A stretch of 64,000 nt of DNA, taken from contig NZ_BDBH01000004.1 of the NCBI RefSeq assembly GCF_001612885.1, positions 558,001-622,000 of the forward strand, read 5' to 3'. The position numbers and the translations under genes were made by a program. This document shows, in pieces, positions 1 through 7,553 of the stretch. The notes below the pieces were generated by a model. The model saw only the letters and a list, made by a program, of their open reading frames with translations. It made no database searches and had not been told where the DNA came from. Numbering within the stretch: position 1 is the first letter of the stretch; every line of letters begins with the position of its first letter. Origin of the DNA: Nocardia harenae NBRC 108248 (GTDB taxonomy: Bacteria > Actinomycetota > Actinomycetes > Mycobacteriales > Mycobacteriaceae).

Positions 1-1
1 C

Positions 2-442
2 TGGCGCGAGGCGGTCTACGGGCTGGTGCTGGCGGGTGAGGAGATCTTCGACGTCATGCAGCGCGACTGGATGGCCGATGCCGAGGTGGCCGCCGCGGTG
101 CGCCAGACCTCCTACATCCACGTGGTGGAGGAGTCGCGGCACATGCAGTTCGCGCGGCGCAATATCCGCGACCAGCTGGCCGGGCGCTCGCGGCTGCGGC
201 GCCGGGTCTGCGCGCTGATCATCGCGATCGGCACCCACGTGATCGGGAAGAGCCTGATCAACCGGCGGGTCTACGAGGACCTCGGCCTGGATTGGGGGAC
301 CGTGAAGCGGGCGATCGACGGCAACGAGCACCACCGAATGATGTTCCGCCGGGCCGCCGAGCCGCTGATGGATTTCCTGAGCCGGGAGGAGCTGCTCGAC
401 CGCGGCTCCCGCTGGATCTACCGCAAGTCGAACCTGCTGTGA
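2..442 (+). CDS. AurF-like diiron oxygenase, C-terminal part (5' end outside window)
   Basis: The frame is open from base 2, so the start lies to the left; 146 residues are visible. A carboxylate/His helix, HVVEESRHMQFARR (about residues 40-53 of the fragment), and a later NEHHRMMFRR match the metal-binding helices of the AurF/p-aminobenzoate N-oxygenase-like family (PF11583), non-haem di-iron enzymes that use O2 and external electrons. The next gene, 10 bases downstream on the same strand, encodes a ferredoxin/FAD reductase, a sensible electron donor. Substrate is unknown; actinobacterial members are mostly uncharacterised. Family assignment is fairly secure despite the truncation; function is inferred. 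Confidence 0.8.
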   Translation, partial: WREAVYGLVLAGEEIFDVMQRDWMADAEVAAAVRQTSYIHVVEESRHMQFARRNIRDQLAGRSRLRRRVCALIIAIGTHVIGKSLINRRVYEDLGLDWGTVKRAIDGNEHHRMMFRRAAEPLMDFLSREELLDRGSRWIYRKSNLL

Positions 443-452
443 GGGAACCCGC

Positions 453-1844
453 GTGACCCATGTGATCCTCGGCCACTGCTGCAAGGACGCCTCGTGCGTC
501 ACGGTGTGCCCGCAGAACTGTATCCACCCCGCGCCGGGGGAGCCGGGTTTCGCGACCGCCTCGACCCTGCACATCGATCCGCGCACCTGCATCGACTGCA
601 CCGCCTGCGTGGAGGCCTGCCCGGCCTCGGCGATCAAGTCCGAGTTCGACCTGACCAGCACCGAGCTGCCCTTCGCGCGGATCAACGAGGAGTTCTTCCG
701 GGGTAGGCCGCGCTCGCCGCGGGTGCCCGCGCCGCGCGGCACCGGCCACCGCGCGCTGCCCGCGCCGCTGCGGATCGCCGTGGTCGGCGCCGGTCCGGCC
801 GCGCTCTACACCGTGCGGGAGCTGCTGCAGCGCTCCGGCTCGGCGCGGATCACGGTGTTCGAGAAGCACGAGGAGGTCGGCGGGTTGCTGCGCCGCGGCG
901 TCTCGCACGCCGACAGCCGGGTGCGGGACATGATCGGGCTGTTCGGCAAGCCCTTCGGCGACGACCGGGTGACCGTGCTGCTCGGCACCGAGATCGGCGT
1001 CGACATCGCCGTGGACGAGCTGCGCCGGGAGTTCGACGCCACCGTGCTGGCCTGCGGCGCGACCCGCCCGCGCACCCTCGGCCACGACAACCACCGCCGG
1101 ATCCCCGGCTTCCACCACGCCATCGACATCATCGCCGCCGACAATGCCGGGCTGCCCGCGCCCGCCGGGGCCGGTGACCTGGGGCCGGTGTGCCTGGTGG
1201 TGGGCGGCGGAAATGTCGCCATGGACCTGGTCCGGCACATCGTCACCAGGGACGCGGTGAACCCGGGCGGGCGTCCGGTCGAGCAGATCCTGGTGCTCTC
1301 CCGCACCGATCGGGTCGCCTTCACGCCCTCGGTCTTCCACAAGCTCACGCAGCTGCGCGATGTCGACCTCGCCAGGGACGGGGCCGGGCTGGCGCCGGGC
1401 GCGGTGGCGACCCCGTTCGTCCGCGATATCGGCGAGCTGCCCGCGGTCGACATCGCCGAGCCGCCCGCCCGCGGCCGCACCCGGGTGGTCTTCTCCTTCG
1501 GCAGCGAGGCGACCGGGCTGGAGATCGCCGACGGGCGCACACTGCGGGTCTCGACCAGCGCCGGGCGCACCTTCGGCGCGAACTCCGTGGTCAGCGCCGC
1601 CGGGTTCCAGGTGACGCCGATCCGCGGCGTCCCGCTGAGCGAGCGCGGCACGGTGGCGAACCGGGCGGGCCGGGTGGTGGATCCGGCGACCGGCGACGTG
1701 GTCCCCGGGCTCTACGTCACCGGGTGGGCCAAGCGCGGGCCGGTCGGCGGGGTGGGCGACAACCGGGTGTGCGCGGCGGAGACCGTCGCCGCGCTCGCCG
1801 ACGATCACGCGGGGGCGCGCTCGGGGGAGCTGCTGCGGGTGTGA
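453..1844 (+). CDS. fprB: Ferredoxin-NADP reductase with N-terminal 4Fe-4S ferredoxin domain (FprB type)
   Basis: A GTG start follows the diiron oxygenase by 10 bases. The first ~70 residues are a bacterial ferredoxin domain with two cysteine clusters (CCKDASCVTVCP and CIDCTACVEACP). The remainder resembles adrenodoxin/ferredoxin-NADP reductases: an FAD motif VVGAGPAALY near residue 110, an NADP motif VVGGGNVAMD near 249, and a GWAKRGPVGGVGDN flavin motif near 420. Expected role: passing electrons from NADPH via FAD and Fe-S clusters to the adjacent oxygenase or to P450s. At 463 residues it is shorter than mycobacterial FprB (about 575), so the symbol is by architecture. Its 3' end overlaps the converging glycosyltransferase by 40 bases. 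Confidence 0.85.
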   Translation: MTHVILGHCCKDASCVTVCPQNCIHPAPGEPGFATASTLHIDPRTCIDCTACVEACPASAIKSEFDLTSTELPFARINEEFFRGRPRSPRVPAPRGTGHRALPAPLRIAVVGAGPAALYTVRELLQRSGSARITVFEKHEEVGGLLRRGVSHADSRVRDMIGLFGKPFGDDRVTVLLGTEIGVDIAVDELRREFDATVLACGATRPRTLGHDNHRRIPGFHHAIDIIAADNAGLPAPAGAGDLGPVCLVVGGGNVAMDLVRHIVTRDAVNPGGRPVEQILVLSRTDRVAFTPSVFHKLTQLRDVDLARDGAGLAPGAVATPFVRDIGELPAVDIAEPPARGRTRVVFSFGSEATGLEIADGRTLRVSTSAGRTFGANSVVSAAGFQVTPIRGVPLSERGTVANRAGRVVDPATGDVVPGLYVTGWAKRGPVGGVGDNRVCAAETVAALADDHAGARSGELLRV

Positions 1845-2656
1845 GCGCGCGCGGTCCAGGCGTCGCGGGCGGGGTGGTACTCGGCCAGCCCCGCCTCGGC
1901 GAAGGCCCGGAGCCAGCCGGTCATCGGCCAGCGGCCCCAGCGGCGGTGGAAGCGGGCGGCATTGGCGAGAATGTCGGCGAGGTGCTCCACCGGCGGGTCG
2001 GAGACCGGGTGGTGCTGGTGGTAGGCGTCGGCGCCGCCCGCCCAGTGCAGCGGTATCCCGGCCGCGGCGGCCTTGGCGCCGAAATCGGTGTCCTCGCCGC
2101 CGTAGCCGCGGTAGCCGGGGTGGAAGCCGCCGAGTGTTCGCCAGGTCTCGGCGGTCGAGGCGAAGGACAGGGACCAGAACAGGTCGTGGTCGCCGTCGCG
2201 CAGGACCGCCCCGGGGCCGGGGTCGGGGCGGACCGGGTGCGGGGACCGGTGGGCTTCGAGCCGCTCGAGGTCGTAGCCGCCCGGCGGTGGCGGGGGCAGG
2301 TAGGTGACCGGGCCGCACCACAGTGCTTGCTCGCCGGCGGCCGCCAGCTCGCGGTAGCGGGCCAGCGATTCCGGGCCGGGGACGCAGTCGACATCGAGGA
2401 AGATCAGGACCTCCGCCCCGGCCGCCAGCGCGGCCTTGGCGCCGAGGTTGCGCGCGGCGGCCAGGGGAAGCGGAGCGGTGCAATCGCATTCGACCACCCG
2501 CGCCGGGGTGCCGGTGAGCGCGGGGGCGACGGCGTGGTCGCCGAGGGAGACCACGATGTGATGATCGGGGCGCAGGGTGCCGAGTTCGATGCCGCGCAGT
2601 TGATTGCGCAGGTGCGGCAGGCGGTTGCCGCACAGCGTGATGACCGCCGTCGTCAC
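1805..2656 (-). CDS. Family 2 glycosyltransferase (GT-A fold)
   Basis: Last gene of a four-gene minus-strand run. The GTG start at 2656 gives 283 residues and a 4-base GTGA overlap with the gene upstream, so translation is probably coupled. A nucleotide-sugar/metal DxD motif is present as IFLDVDCVPG (Asp 88-90), and GYGGEDTDFG near residue 185 is typical of galactosyltransferase-like C-terminal domains (PF02709). It should transfer a sugar from a nucleotide donor; donor and acceptor cannot be read. The frame stays open further upstream, but that extension is low-complexity and lies over the preceding gene. The 3' end overlaps the converging reductase gene by 40 bases. Confidence 0.8.
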   Translation of the reverse strand: MTTAVITLCGNRLPHLRNQLRGIELGTLRPDHHIVVSLGDHAVAPALTGTPARVVECDCTAPLPLAAARNLGAKAALAAGAEVLIFLDVDCVPGPESLARYRELAAAGEQALWCGPVTYLPPPPPGGYDLERLEAHRSPHPVRPDPGPGAVLRDGDHDLFWSLSFASTAETWRTLGGFHPGYRGYGGEDTDFGAKAAAAGIPLHWAGGADAYHQHHPVSDPPVEHLADILANAARFHRRWGRWPMTGWLRAFAEAGLAEYHPARDAWTARAHTRSSSPERAPA

Positions 2657-3633
2657 GATGCCCGCCGTTCGCGCGCGCCGGTGAGCTCCTCGATCACCGC
2701 GGCGGCCCTGGCGGCGGCGCCGGTGGTGCGCCACGCGGTCCACCGGCGCGGGTCGAGCTCCGCGGCGCGCTCGAGCAGCCCCGGCCATGCGCCGGGCGCG
2801 GGCCATCGCGTGGCCACCACCGCGAGCCCGGCGGCGTCGAGCACGGCGGCGGTGGCGTGCTGCTCGCCGAAGGGGCGCGCGGCGGGAATCAGCACCGCCC
2901 GCGCCCCGGCCGCCGCGATATCGGCGACCGCGCCCTGCCCGCAGTGCGTGACCACGACCCCCGCCCCGCACAGCAGCGGCCACGGATCATCCACCCAGGC
3001 GCCCGGGCCGAGGTAGCGCCGGTTCCCGTGCCGCGCGGCCAGTTCCGCGACCTCCCGCGCGCCGAAGTCCGCACCGCCCGCGCCTGCCAGCACCAGCACA
3101 TCGGGCGCCCGCGGATCCGGAACCCGCGCGCGCCCGGCGAAACGGCTGATCCCGCCGACGAAGCGGACATCGTTGCCGCGCAGGTAGGGCGGATCGTTCA
3201 GCTCGCCCGGCCAGGCCGCGATCACCCGGTCGGCGATGCGGTGCACCAGCCGGTGCGGGTCGTCGCCGCGCACGCCGGGCAGCACCATGGTCGCCACCGG
3301 GACCCCGTGCAGCCGGGCCAGGAGCGCGACCTCCACCGACACGTCGACGACCATGGCGGCGGGCCGCGCCGCGGCGATCCACGCCGCGATCGCCGCCATC
3401 CGGTCCGCGAGCCCGCGGTCCCCGCGCGGCACCCAGTGCAGCGCGCCGCCCGCGTCGGTGCCGGTGGGGTCGGCGCCCTCGTCGTCGCGGGGCAGGAGCA
3501 CCGCGTCGGCGAATCCGGCGCCGGGGTCGGGCAGCGACGTCAGCACGGTCACCGGCTCCCCGAGTTCGGCGGTGACGGCGCGGGCCCGATGCAGGTGCCC
3601 GGAGCCGTGGTGGTGCACGTAGTAGCCGATCAC
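2653..3633 (-). CDS. GT-B glycosyltransferase, MurG/GT28-like
   Basis: 326 residues from the GTG at 3633, which overlaps the stop of the upstream GT4 by 4 bases (GTGA). The N-terminus IGYYVHHHGSGHLHRA carries the glycine-rich acceptor loop typical of MurG/UGT-like enzymes. The C-terminal part has the donor-binding pattern VVTHCGQGAVADIAAAG followed by IPAARPFGEQ, as in glycosyltransferase family 28 C-terminal domains. No transmembrane segment is obvious, so it is a cytoplasmic or peripheral enzyme. It belongs with three other glycosyltransferases, implying stepwise assembly of a glycan or glycolipid head group; the substrate is not deducible. Confidence 0.75.
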   Translation of the reverse strand: MIGYYVHHHGSGHLHRARAVTAELGEPVTVLTSLPDPGAGFADAVLLPRDDEGADPTGTDAGGALHWVPRGDRGLADRMAAIAAWIAAARPAAMVVDVSVEVALLARLHGVPVATMVLPGVRGDDPHRLVHRIADRVIAAWPGELNDPPYLRGNDVRFVGGISRFAGRARVPDPRAPDVLVLAGAGGADFGAREVAELAARHGNRRYLGPGAWVDDPWPLLCGAGVVVTHCGQGAVADIAAAGARAVLIPAARPFGEQHATAAVLDAAGLAVVATRWPAPGAWPGLLERAAELDPRRWTAWRTTGAAARAAAVIEELTGARERRAS

Positions 3634-4718
3634 GCGGCCGCCTCCGTGCCGCGGCCGATCAGCTGCGCGTAGCGGCGCAGGTAGGCATCGACCATCCCGG
3701 ACTGCGCGCAGTGCGTCTCGGCGCGCCGCCTCGCCTCCGCCCGCGACAGCGCGGCGGCCCGGTCGACGGCGGCCGCCATGGCGGCGGTGTCGCCGGGTGC
3801 GACCAGGACGCCGGAGCCGGAATCGAGGATCTCCGGAATCCCGCCGCGGGCGAAGGCGACCACGGGCGTCCCGCAGGCCAGCGCCTCGGCCACCACCAGC
3901 CCGTACGGCTCGTCCCAGCAGGGGGTGACCAGCGCGGCCGCGCACGAGCCGACCAGCTCGGCGAGCGCCGCCTGGTGCAGGTGCCCGTGGTAGACGACCT
4001 CCGGCCCCAGCCGCGGCGCGACCGCGCGCGCGAAGTAGCCGCCGTCGCTGACCGGCCCGGCCAGGTGCAGCCTGCGCCCGGCCGCCGCCGCTGCTTCGAT
4101 CGCCAGGTCCGTTCCCTTCTCCGGGGTGATCCGCCCGGTCCACACCAGGTCATGGCCGCCGGGGCCGACCGGCCAGCGGCGCGCGTCGACGCCGTTGCCG
4201 ATCACCGGGATCTCGCCGAGCAGCGGCCGCCACGACAGCGCGGTGTGCGCGCTGACCGCGGCGAACGCCGACCCGCCCGCCCCGGCGACCCCGACCGCGG
4301 ACTCCAGCCACGGCGTCGGCGGAGTGTGCAGGGTGGTCAGCATCGGCACCGCGACGCCTGCCGCCATCGCCACCGGCAGGTAGTGCAGGCTGTGGTTGTG
4401 CACCACGTCGAAATCCGCCGCGCCGGTGCGCTGGAGGCGCAGCATGAGGCTCAGGTAGGCGTGGTGGTCGGCCAGGAACGCCGGCGGGGCGGCCGAGGGG
4501 TCGGCGGCGGCGAGCGGGCTCGGGGTGAACGCCGGTTCGGTGACGGTCGCCGCGTCGAGCGCGGGGTCGCTGCCTGCCGCGGCGAAGAGCGTCACCGCGT
4601 GGCCGCGGGTGCGCAGCGCGCGGGCCAGGTGCCAGACGTGCGCCTCCAGCCCGCCCGCGAAGGGCTGGGCGATGGGGTGCCTGCTGGAGGCGATGAGCGC
4701 GACCCGCAGCCCGCTCAC
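3630..4718 (-). CDS. Family 4 glycosyltransferase
   Basis: 362 residues from the GTG at 4718, which overlaps the preceding gene's stop by 4 bases. The N-terminal Rossmann half begins LRVALIASSRHPIAQPFAGG followed by LEAHVWHLARAL, the usual GT4 start. The C-terminal half has VWTGRITPEKGTDLAI and the GT4 donor motif EPYGLVVAEALACGTPVVAF, whose two Glu flank the nucleotide-sugar site. GT4 enzymes retain anomeric configuration and include PimB-like and trehalose/sucrose-type enzymes. Its neighbours are three further glycosyltransferases; no polymerase or transporter lies nearby, so the product is unknown. Confidence 0.85.
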   Translation of the reverse strand: MSGLRVALIASSRHPIAQPFAGGLEAHVWHLARALRTRGHAVTLFAAAGSDPALDAATVTEPAFTPSPLAAADPSAAPPAFLADHHAYLSLMLRLQRTGAADFDVVHNHSLHYLPVAMAAGVAVPMLTTLHTPPTPWLESAVGVAGAGGSAFAAVSAHTALSWRPLLGEIPVIGNGVDARRWPVGPGGHDLVWTGRITPEKGTDLAIEAAAAAGRRLHLAGPVSDGGYFARAVAPRLGPEVVYHGHLHQAALAELVGSCAAALVTPCWDEPYGLVVAEALACGTPVVAFARGGIPEILDSGSGVLVAPGDTAAMAAAVDRAAALSRAEARRRAETHCAQSGMVDAYLRRYAQLIGRGTEAAA

Positions 4719-5815
4719 GACAGGGCCCGCTCGTAGAGCCGGCGGTGCGCGGCGGCCAGCGCGCGGCGCTCGCCGAGCCGCTCCGGCCAGGTCGCGCGGG
4801 GCGCCGGGGCGGCGTGCGCGGCGAGCACGGCGCGCCGCAGGGATCCCGCGTCCAGCCCGTCCGCGCCGAATCCGTAGGTGTGGCAGGGGCGCTGGTCGCC
4901 GTAGTGGCCGCAGTCCGGGGCGAGCACCGCGGTGCCGAGGTCGTAGCAGGCCTCCAGCCACCCCGAGTGCGTGCCGAAGCGGTAGGGCAGCACCGAGACC
5001 GAGAGCGACGACAGGTACTGCCACAGCTCGGCGTCGGAGAAGTACCCGTGCACCCGGACCTCGACCTGCGGCCGGTCCCGGAAGGCGAGCAGCGCGGCGC
5101 CGGTGCGTGGGTCGTACCAGTGGTTTCCCGGGTCGAAGAGCTCGTCGTGCAGGTTGATCCGCAGCACCGCGCCGGAGAGTTCGGCGACGACACCGGCGAG
5201 CACCTCCAGCACCGGCAGCGGATCCATATTGGCGCGCAGGCTCTTCACGTGCACCCCGACGCCGAACTGCCGCGTCGGCGGTCGCTCGCCCCGCACCAGC
5301 TCCGCCTCGACCACGTGCGGGTGCGGCAGCACGTGCGGCCGCCGCCCCCAGCGGCGCTCGATCTCGCGGGCGGCGCCGGGCGTGAGGGTGATGAGCACAT
5401 CGGCGGCCTCGATCAGGACGTCGAGCTGGGCGAGGTGGTCGCCGGGGTCGGGGTGGTGCGGGTTGCGCAGGTCGTGCACGGTGTAGACCAGCGGTTTGCC
5501 GTGTGTCCGCAACCGCCGGGCAATTGCGTGCAGCGCGGCGGGCTCGACGCTGTCGAAGCCGAAATGGACGTGCATGAGGTCGAATTCGGCGTGGTGCGCG
5601 TCGATCCAGGCCGGGTCGAGCATGAGCGGCGGCCACCAGCCGCCCGGCACCGTGCGGCCGTCCGCGGGCGGCGGGTCGGGCAGCCGGAGCACGCCGTCGG
5701 CGTCGCCGGGGTCGCCCAGGTGCCGCACGTAAACGTGCGAGGCGGGCACCGACGCCACCCGGATCGGCGCAGGCGCGCCCGGCCGCCGCGGCGGCGCGAG
5801 CACGGCCTCGGTCAT
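4715..5815 (-). CDS. Glycosyltransferase (GT4-like), first gene of the four-GT operon
   Basis: 366 residues from the ATG at 5815; its stop overlaps the next gene's GTG by 4 bases. Features seen: an N-terminal RVASVPASHVYVRHL, a region with LMHVHFGFDSVEP and PLVYTVHDLRNPHH that looks like the acceptor half of a GT-B enzyme, and a C-terminal SVSVLPYRFGTHSGWLEACY that sits where GT4 enzymes carry the donor-site E-x7-E pattern. Similarity to GT4 is visible but weaker than for the next gene. As leading gene it would set expression of the whole run. About 100 bases separate it from the end of the TetR gene, enough for its own promoter. Confidence 0.7.
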   Translation of the reverse strand: MTEAVLAPPRRPGAPAPIRVASVPASHVYVRHLGDPGDADGVLRLPDPPPADGRTVPGGWWPPLMLDPAWIDAHHAEFDLMHVHFGFDSVEPAALHAIARRLRTHGKPLVYTVHDLRNPHHPDPGDHLAQLDVLIEAADVLITLTPGAAREIERRWGRRPHVLPHPHVVEAELVRGERPPTRQFGVGVHVKSLRANMDPLPVLEVLAGVVAELSGAVLRINLHDELFDPGNHWYDPRTGAALLAFRDRPQVEVRVHGYFSDAELWQYLSSLSVSVLPYRFGTHSGWLEACYDLGTAVLAPDCGHYGDQRPCHTYGFGADGLDAGSLRRAVLAAHAAPAPRATWPERLGERRALAAAHRRLYERALS

Positions 5816-5922
5816 CGCTGCCCGCCAGGAGTTCGCACCATGCCGGGTCCGTCCTTTCGCCGCTGATCACAGGTGACGATGGGCTGCTACCCCCGGTGCG
5901 TACCGGCAAACTTTCGGCGGCG

Positions 5923-6534
5923 TCAGCCGACCCGCGACTGCGCGGCGATGGCGGTGCCCATCCAGCGGCGCAGATAGCCCCGCAGCTGCGCCTCGGTGCG
6001 CGGCGGATCGCCGGGCGAGACGAAGAAGGACTGCATGGTCCGCAGCACGTACTCCACGAGTTCGCGCAGCGCCTCCTCGTCGTACCCGTGCCGCTCCCAG
6101 TCCACGTCGAAGCGCCGGATCATGGTCATGCCGAAGGTGCGCGCCTGCTCGGAGGTGAGGCTGTCCGGGTCGCGCCCGGAGTAGGAGCTGGAGAGCAGCA
6201 GCCCGAGGTGCGGGGTGCGGCGCACCTCGACGAGGGTGAAGAGCACCCCCTCGGTCATCGCCTCGGCCGGGTCCTCCAGCCCCGCCACGTGTGCGGTCAG
6301 CCGGTCGAGGAAGCCGTCGACGGAGGCCATGGCGGCGGCGGTCATCAGCGCCTCGGCGGTGGGGAAGTAGCGGTAGACGGTCTGCCGGATCACCCCGAGC
6401 ACCTCGGCGACCTGGGCGATCGTGATCGCCGCGCCGGTCGCGCCGATCAGCTCGACGGCGGCGGCGACGATACGGCGCTGCGCGTCCTCGTCGTCGGCCG
6501 GCGGACTGCCGCCCCATCCGCGTCTGCGCGCCAC
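5923..6534 (-). CDS. TetR family transcriptional regulator
   Basis: 203 residues from the ATG at 6534. The N-terminal helix-turn-helix is typical: RRIVAAAVELIGATGAAITI, then AQVAEVLGVIRQTVYRYFPT. The C-terminal ligand domain ends RRWMGTAIAAQSRVG. It is transcribed away from a metal-dependent hydrolase gene; the 89-base gap contains a dyad (CATACA-N14-TGTATG) that is a good candidate for its operator, so it probably represses itself and the hydrolase/membrane-protein pair. The ligand is unknown. Start choice is supported by the position of the helix-turn-helix relative to family members. Confidence 0.85.
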   Translation of the reverse strand: MARRRGWGGSPPADDEDAQRRIVAAAVELIGATGAAITIAQVAEVLGVIRQTVYRYFPTAEALMTAAAMASVDGFLDRLTAHVAGLEDPAEAMTEGVLFTLVEVRRTPHLGLLLSSSYSGRDPDSLTSEQARTFGMTMIRRFDVDWERHGYDEEALRELVEYVLRTMQSFFVSPGDPPRTEAQLRGYLRRWMGTAIAAQSRVG

Positions 6535-6563
6535 CGACCGGACATTACCAGCGCGAAAGCAAT

Positions 6564-6589
6564 CATACAGCGATGCGCTTTTGTGTATG
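6564..6589. promoter_or_regulatory. Dyad in divergent promoter, candidate TetR operator
   Basis: CATACA and TGTATG form perfect 6-base arms 14 bases apart, centred in the 89-base gap between the divergent TetR gene and the hydrolase operon. The surrounding bases are clearly richer in A/T than the flanking genes. Position and symmetry fit a TetR dimer site controlling both directions; binding is inferred. Confidence 0.5.
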
Positions 6590-6623
6590 GTGACCCAAAC
6601 GGCCCCGACGTATGAGGCGAGAG

Positions 6624-7553
6624 ATGACCCAGTTGCAACCGCGGAAGATGGATTTCGGCTTCGACACCGCCGACGTCCCGTTCTGCTGGAACCCCGAGAA
6701 CCCCGCGTGGTCGAGCATGACCAATGCCGTCTCGTTCCTGGCTGTCGGCTTCGAGAAGATGATCGTCAAGCTGATCATGCAGCTCAAGCCGGTGCTGACC
6801 GACCCGGAGGTGGCCGCGGAGGCGATCGCCTTCATGCGGCAGGAGGGCCACCACTCCACCGCGCACCGCCAGCACGTCAAGGCGCTGATCGCGCAGTACC
6901 CCGGGCTGCAGAACACCCTCGACGCGGTGATCGGCGAGTTCGACCTGCTCACCGAGGCGACCTCCACCGACTACCGGCTGGCCTACACCGCCGATCTGGA
7001 GGCCACCTTCACGCCGGTCTTCAAGCTCATGCTCGACCACGCCGACACCCTCTTCCGCCCCGGCGACGACCGGGTGGCCTCGCTCTTCCTCTGGCACTTC
7101 GTGGAGGAGGTCGAGCACCGGAGTTCGGCGCTCATCCTGTTCAACGCGCTGGTCGGCAACGAGCTGTACCGCATGCGGATGGCGCCCTCGATCTTCGCGC
7201 ACGTCATGACGGTGATCCGGATCGCCTGCGCCGGATTCAATCAGCACATCCCGCTGGCACAGCGCAAGGTCGACGCGCTCTCCATGTTCGCCACCCACCG
7301 GGTGAAGCAGCGGGTGCTCGGCTCCGTCGCGCCCTACCTGACCAAGGGCCCCATGCCGCGCGCTTTCGACGGGCTGCCGCGCCGGGAGCAGCTCACCGCG
7401 CTGGCCGGGGTGTTCCGCAGCCAGCTGCCCGGGCACGATCCCGGCACGGAGAAGCTGCCGACGCTGGCGGGCGAGTGGTTCGCGCGCTACGACGCCGGCT
7501 ACGACTGCACCCGCTGGTACACCGCCGAAACGCCGCTGGCGGTGCGGGGATGA
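6624..7553 (+). CDS. Predicted metal-dependent hydrolase (PF10118 family)
   Basis: 309 residues. The ATG at 6624 is chosen because GAGGCGAGAG sits just upstream as a ribosome-binding site; an in-frame ATG at 6612 is possible. The protein matches the COG3687/PF10118 'predicted metal-dependent hydrolase' family: FMRQEGHHSTAHRQHVKALI and LFLWHFVEEVEHRSSALILF supply conserved His/Glu ligands in helices, an arrangement that also recalls ferritin-like di-iron proteins. Activity is not established for the family. The stop overlaps the start of a membrane-protein gene (ATGA), and the divergent TetR gene probably controls both. Confidence 0.8.
   Translation: MTQLQPRKMDFGFDTADVPFCWNPENPAWSSMTNAVSFLAVGFEKMIVKLIMQLKPVLTDPEVAAEAIAFMRQEGHHSTAHRQHVKALIAQYPGLQNTLDAVIGEFDLLTEATSTDYRLAYTADLEATFTPVFKLMLDHADTLFRPGDDRVASLFLWHFVEEVEHRSSALILFNALVGNELYRMRMAPSIFAHVMTVIRIACAGFNQHIPLAQRKVDALSMFATHRVKQRVLGSVAPYLTKGPMPRAFDGLPRREQLTALAGVFRSQLPGHDPGTEKLPTLAGEWFARYDAGYDCTRWYTAETPLAVRG

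Noticed and set aside
258..2633. A 791-codon open frame on the minus strand
   Set aside because: It overlaps the reductase and GT2 genes, is dominated by Arg/Pro/Ala/Gly and shows no motif; it exists because stop codons are rare at this GC content.
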